Source: Prosthecobacter sp.
GTDB taxonomy: Bacteria; Verrucomicrobiota; Verrucomicrobiia; Verrucomicrobiales; Verrucomicrobiaceae
Direction: 5' to 3'
Length of the DNA stretch: 52,585 nt
NCBI GenBank assembly: GCA_021733925.1
Contig: JAIPJY010000050.1
Span: 1 to 52,585, forward strand
The notes beneath the pieces were generated by a model. It was not told the origin of the DNA. It searched no databases and was given only the letters and a program-made list of their open reading frames with translations. Position 1 is the first letter of the stretch, and every line of letters starts with the position of its first letter. Below, piece by piece: positions 47,050 to 52,585 of this stretch. A program made the translations under genes and the position numbers.

Positions 47050-47085
47050 GTATTTTTTGTGAATAATTCCATCGTAACCATACGC

Positions 47086-47091
47086 ATTATA
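47086..47091 (-). promoter_or_regulatory. candidate -10 box of the giant gene
   Basis: TATAAT on the minus strand, 37 bp before the ATG, in a markedly AT-rich patch (47,050-47,130). No convincing -35 hexamer lies at the right spacing. The leader has no Shine-Dalgarno sequence (GGAATTATTCAC then A/T-rich), so translation may rely on an unstructured leader. Confidence 0.45.
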
Positions 47092-47181
47092 ATTTCAATA
47101 GAAATAACGTATTTGTTTAACTTTTCCTAACCAACCGCTTTTCCTCCCCCCCAATTTCGCAAAAAAGACGAACTCCGGCGC

Positions 47182-47210
47182 TCGACACACCTTCGAAAGC
47201 CCCTTATTCT
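47182..47210 (+). promoter_or_regulatory. candidate sigma-70 promoter of argG
   Basis: TCGACA (-35, 5 of 6 consensus) and TATTCT (-10, 4 of 6) with a 17-bp spacer. Transcription would start near 47,217, about 20 bases before the argG ATG. Confidence 0.45.
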
Positions 47211-47237
47211 CGCACCCCCCTCAAAAAAGCGGTCAAT

Positions 47238-48470
47238 ATGAGCAAAAAAATCGTTCTCGCATACTCCGGCGGCCTAGACACCTCCGTCCTTCTCTCCTGG
47301 ATCAAGGAAACCTACAACGCTGAAGTCATCGCTTTCTGCGCCAACGTCGGTCAGGACGACGAACTCAAAGGCCTGAACGCCAAGGCCAAAAAGACCGGCG
47401 CCTCGAAGATCTACATCGACGATCTGCAGGAAGAATTCGCCACCGACTTCATCTATCCGATGATCCAGGCCGGAGCCATCTATGAAGGCGAGTACTTCCT
47501 CGGCACCAGCATCGCCCGCCCACTCATCGCCAAGCGCATGGTCGAAATCGCCAAGGCTGAAAAGGCCGGCTTCATCGCCCACGGCGCCACCGGCAAAGGC
47601 AACGACCAGGTGCGCTTTGAGCTCACCGCCGCTGCTCTGGCCCCCGAGATCGAAATCATCGCCCCATGGCGTGACGAGCGCTTCCGCACCCAGTTCCCGG
47701 GCCGTGCCGAAATGATCGCCTACTGCGACGAGAAGAAGATCCCCGTCCAGGCCAGCGCCAAGAAACCCTTCTCGATGGACCGCAACCTCCTGCACATCAG
47801 CTATGAAGCCGGCATCCTCGAAGACCCCTGGTTCGACGCCAGCGATCCGAAGAACAAAGGCTACTTCAACACCCTCTCCGTCTTCCCCGAAGACGCCCCG
47901 GACAAGGCCGAGACCGTCATCCTCGAATTCGAAAAGGGCAACTGCATCGCCGTCAACGGCAAGCTCCTCTCCCCCCTCGGCGTCATGAAGCTCCTCAACA
48001 AGCTCGGCGGCAAGCACGGCGTCGGCCGCGTGGACATGGTGGAAAACCGCTTCGTCGGCATGAAGAGCCGCGGCGTGTACGAAACCCCCGGCGGCAGCAT
48101 CCTGCACTTCGCCCATCGCCAGATCGAAAGCCTCACCATGGACCGCGAAGTCATGCACCTGCGTGACAGCCTCATTCCGAAGTATGCGACCCTCGTGTAC
48201 AACGGCTTCTGGTACGCCCCGGAGCGCCTCGCCCTTCAGGCCCTCGTCACCGAGAGCCAGAAGAAGGTCAGCGGCACCGTGCGCGTCAAGCTCTACAAAG
48301 GCAACATCATCCCCGCCGGTCGCAAGAGCCTCTTCAGCCTCTACAATCCGCAAATCGCCACCATGGAAGCCGACCCCACCAAGGCCTACAACCAGGACGA
48401 CGCCACCGGCTTCATCCGCCTCAACGGCCTCCGCCTCAAGACGGGTGCGATCCGCGACCGCAAGAAGTAA
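47238..48470 (+). CDS. argG: argininosuccinate synthase
   Basis: This 410-residue enzyme joins citrulline and aspartate with ATP to make argininosuccinate, the penultimate step of arginine synthesis, in the cytoplasm. The N-terminal PP-loop AYSGGLDTS (residues 8-16) binds [16 protein letters not shown] and the [16 protein letters not shown] segment (citrulline/aspartate site) are intact, and the length is normal for the family. The start [12 protein letters not shown] is conserved, although the preceding Shine-Dalgarno sequence is weak. It diverges from the giant gene across a 188-bp region and ends before a strong bidirectional hairpin. No other arginine genes are in the window. Confidence 0.97.
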   Translation: MSKKIVLAYSGGLDTSVLLSWIKETYNAEVIAFCANVGQDDELKGLNAKAKKTGASKIYIDDLQEEFATDFIYPMIQAGAIYEGEYFLGTSIARPLIAKRMVEIAKAEKAGFIAHGATGKGNDQVRFELTAAALAPEIEIIAPWRDERFRTQFPGRAEMIAYCDEKKIPVQASAKKPFSMDRNLLHISYEAGILEDPWFDASDPKNKGYFNTLSVFPEDAPDKAETVILEFEKGNCIAVNGKLLSPLGVMKLLNKLGGKHGVGRVDMVENRFVGMKSRGVYETPGGSILHFAHRQIESLTMDREVMHLRDSLIPKYATLVYNGFWYAPERLALQALVTESQKKVSGTVRVKLYKGNIIPAGRKSLFSLYNPQIATMEADPTKAYNQDDATGFIRLNGLRLKTGAIRDRKK

Positions 48471-48499
48471 GACGGTTTCACGAGTTTCGACTTAGCTTA

Positions 48500-49108
48500 T
48501 CAACACGCCGAAGAGGAATCCTCTTCGGCGTTGTTGTTTTCAGGGCGTGTGATCACAAATTCGAGTGTTCCTTCGGATGACCTGTCTGCTGCCACGGCAG
48601 CCAGGCCTGGCACACGCAATGTGAGAATGAGCAAAATGTATCGCGCCTCGGTTTCGCCAACCCCAGCGCCAAAGCGAATGGTTTTGCGACCATAGTCGAA
48701 GGTCAGCGTGTTAAAGGGGACCACACGGAGCTGGCGAATCCCGGTCACGTCGTAGTGCTTGCTGCGTCCCCAGCCAAAGATCGCCCGCTTGATGATCAGG
48801 GCGGTGGGAGAGACGGTGATGACTTCGCAACCCTTCATCTGCCACAGCCAGATGTACATGGCGATGACACCACCGAGCGTCCATGCACCCACTGACAAAA
48901 AAATGATGATGGCAAACGTGGGCGGATGGAAGAGAGACTGCAAAAGGAAAGGAGGCGCCACGATCTCGCCGACGAGCCAGATGCACAGCATGAACGAGAG
49001 CAAGACGACCACGAGGACGTTGCGCTTGGACGGGATGCGGAGAACGAGGCCGTCGGCTTGTTCAGTGACTGTATGCCGTGGATCTGGGAGGGAAACAATC
49101 ATGCGCAT
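48500..49108 (-). CDS. membrane protein with PH-like C-terminal domain
   Basis: This 202-residue protein has two transmembrane helices at about residues 31-52 and 64-89. A C-terminal cytoplasmic beta-rich part follows (CEVITVSPTALIIKRAIFGWGRSKHYD), resembling bacterial PH-like domains of small membrane proteins. The start may be the ATG at 49,108 or the one at 49,102 (MIVSLPDP). The last codons (AEEDSSSAC, stop at 48,500) lie inside the hairpin shared with argG, so the terminator sequence is also coding. The function is unknown. Confidence 0.65.
   Translation of the reverse strand: MRMIVSLPDPRHTVTEQADGLVLRIPSKRNVLVVVLLSFMLCIWLVGEIVAPPFLLQSLFHPPTFAIIIFLSVGAWTLGGVIAMYIWLWQMKGCEVITVSPTALIIKRAIFGWGRSKHYDVTGIRQLRVVPFNTLTFDYGRKTIRFGAGVGETEARYILLILTLRVPGLAAVAADRSSEGTLEFVITRPENNNAEEDSSSAC
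48503..48532. terminator. bidirectional hairpin between argG and the convergent gene
   Basis: CGCCGAAGAGG (48,506-48,516) pairs with CCTCTTCGGCG around a three-base AAT loop and is followed on the plus strand by TTGTTGTTTT. It should terminate argG. On the minus strand it lies at the very end of the convergent reading frame. Confidence 0.75.
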
Positions 49109-49192
49109 GGCTGGAGTTCTCTGACCGACGAAGTTAAATCCACATCGGTGTGGAATCCATCGTCACCTCATCCACAACGTGAGCCTCCTTTT

Positions 49193-49475
49193 TTCTACTT
49201 TGGTAAGTCATCGGGGGGACAGAATCCATTGGCCGGTTGTCGCCTTATTTCGTCATCCATCTCCGTTTGACACCAGTCCCAACGGGACTGTGCATCATAG
49301 CGAAGGGTTGCCGAGCCTCAGCGAGGCTACCCTGGTACAGGGGTACAACCCGATTGGGAAGCAAACCCAGCGCCTTCGCCACACACCATGCCCACCAGCA
49401 GCGTCTGCAAGGCACCCCCGCCGCACTCACAACGTCCCGCCAGCTCCCAAATCCCGTTGACTTACCAAAGTAGAA
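49193..49475. mobile_element. 283-bp element with perfect 18-bp terminal inverted repeats (copy B)
   Basis: TTCTACTTTGGTAAGTCA (49,193-49,210) is exactly inverted at 49,458-49,475. Between them lies the dispersed-repeat core (49,296-49,372) with hairpin 1 (49,274-49,290) and hairpin 2 (49,304-49,333). No gene is inside, which fits a MITE-type element. No convincing target duplication is visible (T-rich on both sides). The rest of the interval 49,109-49,548 has no other feature. Confidence 0.7.
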
Positions 49476-49548
49476 TTATTGGGCCATAGGTGATGCCTGC
49501 CAGAATGAAATGAATCTTTTTGGCCGCAAAGTCTTCAGCATCTTTATC

Positions 49549-49983
49549 TCACCACAGCACAAACCCCGTCTCCCCAGCGCGGCGGATGCGGGCGCTGAAA
49601 AGCACAAACAGCGCCCCGACCCCATAGGTCAGATTGGCCATTCCCATCCAGAGGGGAATCACCGCATGAGGCACCAGGGCTGCGCGCGGCTCCGTGGTGT
49701 TTGGCAGGACGCGGCTGAGGAAATACAGACCCGCCGCTGATGCCGAGAGAAACACCAGCGCCAGCAGCCAGCGGCAGGACTGCCGCCCGTTCATGAAGCC
49801 ATACATCACCACCAGGCTCAGGGCATACCAGACCAGCGAGCCGGCAAACCAGCGAAACACCTCGTGAAACAAAAACAGCGTCATCACCACCGCTCCGAAA
49901 ATCATGTGGGTCCACATGAACTTGCGCGTGAAGTTGATCTCTTCACGGTGCTTGGCGCCTCGCTTGCGCTGCACATCAAGCAT
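49549..49983 (-). CDS. four-helix membrane protein, 144 aa
   Basis: Hydrophobic segments at about residues 23-43, 49-64, 72-89 and 108-130 mark an integral membrane protein with a basic N-terminus (QRKRGAKHREE). I recognise no family. Its ATG at 49,983 overlaps the end of the beta-helix gene by 8 bp, so the two are co-transcribed and probably translationally coupled. This suggests a joint role, but none can be named. Confidence 0.6.
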   Translation of the reverse strand: MLDVQRKRGAKHREEINFTRKFMWTHMIFGAVVMTLFLFHEVFRWFAGSLVWYALSLVVMYGFMNGRQSCRWLLALVFLSASAAGLYFLSRVLPNTTEPRAALVPHAVIPLWMGMANLTYGVGALFVLFSARIRRAGETGFVLW

Positions 49984-51211
49984 GGGAGGTCAGGGGGCGG
50001 AGGTTGGGGTTTTCGTCAAGGTTGTCTTTGATCAAGACTCCTGATTTGGGTGTTAAGTCAAAGCAAGCACTCTTTTTAGCAAGTTTACGTCCAATATCCA
50101 TGCAAAGGTTGCATGTGATCATGACATTCTTCACAACCCCCTTACTCCACACCGCTGGGGTGGACAAGCCGGAAAACGTATTCCCATTGAGAATCAGCCC
50201 GTTCACCCCCCCCTCGACCAGCACGCCCGTGCCTGCATCGATCCCCATCGGCGTTTTCGCCTCGGCAGGGCGCTTGTCCTTCCCTGCCCCGATGTAGGTG
50301 TTGCAGAAGGTGTTGCCGCTGATCGTGTTGCGCTCGGAGTCCTTCCCCACCCGCACCGAAAACACATGCGCCAGCACAAAGGTGTTTGCGCTCAGCGTGC
50401 AGCCGCAGGCATCCCGCAGATCAATGCCACCCTGCAGATGATGGGCGATGACGTTTGCACTCAGGGTGATGCCATAGCAGTCGCGGTCCAGAATGATCGC
50501 CGTGCCGTTGCACTCCTCGATCATGTTGCCGCTGAGCACCGAGCCATACGTGTTTTCAATGATGACGCCGTTGCCGAGGTGGTCGTCGATGTTGTTCCCG
50601 TTCATGCACAGGTTGAAGGCGTCGATGCAGCGCAGCCCGTCCCAGTTCTCTTCAAAGTGGTTCGCGTTCACCACGATGTCATGCCCGCCGAGGATCTCGA
50701 TCCCGCTCTTCTTGTTGTAGGTGAGGATGCAGTCCGCCACGCGCGGATCTTCCGTGCAGTTCACCATGTGGATGCCATGGCCGCCGTGGTGATCCACGGA
50801 CACGCCTTCGAAATAGATCTCCTGGATGCCTTCGGCAAAGATGCCGTCGCCGCTCTTCTCATTGCCGCTCACTCGCAGGTCCGCCATCTGCACACGCCAG
50901 AGCTGCGCCTTCTTGTCGGTGTCGAGAGTCGGTGGCCGCAGGATGAAGGCGGGAGCGCCCGCTTCATTCTTGTTGATGATGTGTGTGGCCGCGCCGCTGC
51001 CCACGATGCGCGTCTCCGCCGTCTTCACCCGCAGCGGCTCCGTGATCTCATAATTCCCCGGCGGGATGATCACCAGCCCCCCGGCGGCCGGCACGGCATC
51101 CAGTGCGGCTTGCAAGTTGGGATGTTTGCCAGCGTCCACCGTCACCGGTGTGGCCGTTTGCGCATGAGACATCACTAGAGACAGAAACAGGAGGCAGAAG
51201 ATTGTTTTCAT
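49976..51211 (-). CDS. secreted right-handed beta-helix protein
   Basis: This 411-residue protein has a signal peptide (MKTIFCLLFLSLVMSHA). Next comes a pectate-lyase-type N-cap (TVDAGKHPNLQAALDAVPAAGGLVIIPPGNYEI) and about ten coils with the (I/V)xxNxxxxN ladder (ILTYNKKSGIEIL, VVNANHFEENWDG, VIIENTYGSVLSGNMIEEC, VIAHHLQGGIDL). Such folds belong to polysaccharide lyases, epimerases and NosD/PbH1 proteins. The coils are unusually rich in Cys for the family. Without visible catalytic residues I cannot say whether it cuts or only binds sugars. The start at 51,211 is well supported by the signal peptide. Confidence 0.85.
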   Translation of the reverse strand: MKTIFCLLFLSLVMSHAQTATPVTVDAGKHPNLQAALDAVPAAGGLVIIPPGNYEITEPLRVKTAETRIVGSGAATHIINKNEAGAPAFILRPPTLDTDKKAQLWRVQMADLRVSGNEKSGDGIFAEGIQEIYFEGVSVDHHGGHGIHMVNCTEDPRVADCILTYNKKSGIEILGGHDIVVNANHFEENWDGLRCIDAFNLCMNGNNIDDHLGNGVIIENTYGSVLSGNMIEECNGTAIILDRDCYGITLSANVIAHHLQGGIDLRDACGCTLSANTFVLAHVFSVRVGKDSERNTISGNTFCNTYIGAGKDKRPAEAKTPMGIDAGTGVLVEGGVNGLILNGNTFSGLSTPAVWSKGVVKNVMITCNLCMDIGRKLAKKSACFDLTPKSGVLIKDNLDENPNLRPLTSHA

Positions 51212-51298
51212 CCATCCACAAACGCAGCCCGATCTCCCCTTTCATGTACTTTCCACCTGCAAAAGATCTTCGCCACGCCACGTTTGCCTCTACCACCC

Positions 51299-52330
51299 AT
51301 GATCAAACGCCTCACGCTCCTGTTTGTCGCTGCTCTCTCGCTTTCCGCTTACGCGGAGCCGAAGAAGCTCCTCGTCGTCACTGTCACCACTGGCTTCCGT
51401 CATTCCTCCATCGAAACCGCCGAGAAAGTCCTCGCCGAACTCGGTGCCAAGTCCGGCGCCTTCACCGTCGATTTCGTCCACCAGCCCGAAGGCCAGCCGA
51501 AGAACCCCGGCAAGGCCCCGGTGAAGGGTGAGAAGGAAAGCGAAGAGTCCTTCAAGGCCAAGGCTGAAGCTTTCAGCAAGGCCTCCGCTGACTTCAATGA
51601 AGCCAACAAAATCTGGAACGACAAAATCGCCGCCTACATGGCCGACAAGATGGCGCTCGATAAAATCAAAGGCTACGACGGCTTCGTCTTCGCCAACACC
51701 ACCGGCGATCTTCTCCTCCCTGACCGCGACGGCTTCATCAAGCTCATCGAAGGCGGCAAGGCCTTCATCGCCATGCACTCCGGCTCCGACACCTACCACC
51801 CCTTCCGTGGCTACATCGACATGCTCGGCGGCGAATTTGAAACCCACAAATCCCAGGTGGAAATCCAGCCCGTCGTTCACGACCCCGCCCATCCCATCAC
51901 CAAGACCGTCCCCCTCGGCTGGAAAGTCTTCGACGAGATCTACATCATCAAGACCTTCGAAAAATCCAAGGTCCACGGCCTCCTCGGTCTGAACTCCCAC
52001 CCCAATCTGGCGCAGATGAAAGCGGAAGCCGCCCAGCGGAAGGAAAAGAACATCGAAGACCCCAAGAAGGATGCCGACCTGAAGGATGTGGAAGCCCAAA
52101 AAGGCCGCTACTACCCCGTCTCATGGTGCAAGGAAGTCGGCGCAGGCCGTGTCTATTACAACTCCCTCGGCCACCGCGAAGACGTCTGGGATCCCACCTG
52201 GAAAGCCGACACCAAGGAGCGCAAAAACAGCCCCGAGATCGCCGAGACCTATCAGGAAATGATCCTCGCCGGCATCAAGTGGGCCCTCAAACTCGAAGAA
52301 GGCGTCTCCACTCCCGGCAACATTCCTTGA
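51299..52330 (+). CDS. secreted ThuA-domain protein
   Basis: This 343-residue protein starts at the ATG at 51,299 (the upstream TTG start is unlikely). The signal peptide (MIKRLTLLFVAALSLSAYA) is followed by a ThuA-like class I glutamine-amidotransferase-like fold: LVVTVTTGFRHSSIE near the start, GGKAFIAMHSGSDTYH and GYIDMLGGEFETH in the middle, and PVSWCKEVGAGRVYYNSLGHREDVW near the end. ThuA proteins are implicated in trehalose or other sugar metabolism and are abundant in Planctomycetes and Verrucomicrobia. A charged insertion (about residues 55-120, GEKESEESFKAKAEA) is long for the family. It diverges from the beta-helix gene across 87 bp, and both may serve extracellular sugar use. Confidence 0.9.
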   Translation: MIKRLTLLFVAALSLSAYAEPKKLLVVTVTTGFRHSSIETAEKVLAELGAKSGAFTVDFVHQPEGQPKNPGKAPVKGEKESEESFKAKAEAFSKASADFNEANKIWNDKIAAYMADKMALDKIKGYDGFVFANTTGDLLLPDRDGFIKLIEGGKAFIAMHSGSDTYHPFRGYIDMLGGEFETHKSQVEIQPVVHDPAHPITKTVPLGWKVFDEIYIIKTFEKSKVHGLLGLNSHPNLAQMKAEAAQRKEKNIEDPKKDADLKDVEAQKGRYYPVSWCKEVGAGRVYYNSLGHREDVWDPTWKADTKERKNSPEIAETYQEMILAGIKWALKLEEGVSTPGNIP

Positions 52331-52358
52331 GGAAAAAAACAACTTCCGTCAAACCCAA

Positions 52359-52388
52359 GGGGCGCTGTGCAAACAGCGCCCTTTTTTA
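52359..52388 (+). terminator. intrinsic terminator of the ThuA gene
   Basis: GGGCGCTG (52,360-52,367), a six-base loop TGCAAA, CAGCGCCC (52,374-52,381), then TTTTTTATT. It is a strong GC stem with a U tract 29 bp after the ThuA stop, so it should end this transcript before the repeat that follows. Confidence 0.9.
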
Positions 52389-52398
52389 TTCGTCTTAT

Positions 52399-52585
52399 AC
52401 CACGATCAATTGAAAACAGGTCTGTCCCCGGATCGAATCAGCTGCACTAACTGGGATCATTTCACCTGCGGAGCCGCTCTCCTGTCTTGAAGGCCAACGG
52501 CCTTCCGTATCATAGCGAAGGGATGCCGAGCCTCGGCGAGGCTTCCCTGGTACGGGCCGACACCCTCCGGGCAGCAAACCCAGCG
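52399..52585. repeat. dispersed repeat, copy C (cut by window end)
   Basis: The first 117 bp match copy A (14,892-15,008) with two differences. They carry the ATTGAAAAC end motif and hairpin 1 (52,489-52,505). The core (52,511-52,585) follows with hairpin 2 (52,519-52,548) and ends at GCAAACCCAGCG, as in copy B. The right end is not in the window. The minus-strand frame across it (52,395-52,577) is spurious. Confidence 0.8.

Noticed and set aside
49193-49475. Short open frames inside the inverted-repeat element
   Set aside because: They are not conserved in frame between copies A, B and C, while the hairpins are.

Overview
The window looks like a piece of a Verrucomicrobiota chromosome, probably close to Verrucomicrobiaceae/Prosthecobacter. 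This is inferred from gene families, not from a search: a PA14/LamG/SdrD-type giant surface protein whose C-terminal region carries the DPDADGQTNLLEYALG motif and a TIGR02597-like end, a large DUF4175-like coiled-coil protein, a ThuA protein, a secreted beta-helix protein, and GC-rich DNA with palindromic intergenic repeats. There are no rRNA genes, recognisable tRNA genes, CRISPR arrays, integrases or transposase genes.

Left part (1-3,450): a minus-strand cluster of six or seven small, mostly secreted or membrane hypothetical genes, several coupled by ATGA overlaps and sharing short repeated leader sequences. Then on the plus strand come a 1,558-residue DUF4175-like membrane/coiled-coil protein (3,782-8,458), a secreted protein built from five 35-residue HEAT-like repeats (8,577-9,356), a spermidine-synthase-like methyltransferase-fold protein (9,818-10,489) and a 1,411-residue CHASE3/PAS/GAF hybrid histidine kinase (10,655-14,890). 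A 700-bp composite repeat element begins directly after the kinase stop codon.

Centre (15,676-47,049, minus strand): an L,D-transpeptidase lipoprotein and, upstream of it, one uninterrupted reading frame of 10,197 codons. The frame takes up 58 percent of the window. By eye it contains about 42 putative Ig (He_PIG) modules, 24 SdrD_B-like Cna-B-type modules, two GEVED domains, a PA14 and a LamG domain each nested inside an Ig module, two propeller-like regions, several unassigned beta-sandwich segments and a Verrucomicrobia-type C-terminus. It is almost certainly an exported surface or matrix protein of roughly 1 MDa.

Right part (47,238-52,585): argG diverges from the giant gene and ends at a bidirectional hairpin shared with a convergent membrane-protein gene. 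Next come a 283-bp element with perfect 18-bp terminal inverted repeats, a two-gene minus-strand unit (four-helix membrane protein and secreted beta-helix protein), and a ThuA-domain secreted protein with a strong intrinsic terminator. A third copy of the dispersed repeat then runs off the window edge.

The two items most worth follow-up are the giant modular protein, for its nested domains and two-module higher-order repeats, and the dispersed repeat family, whose hairpin stems co-vary between copies.
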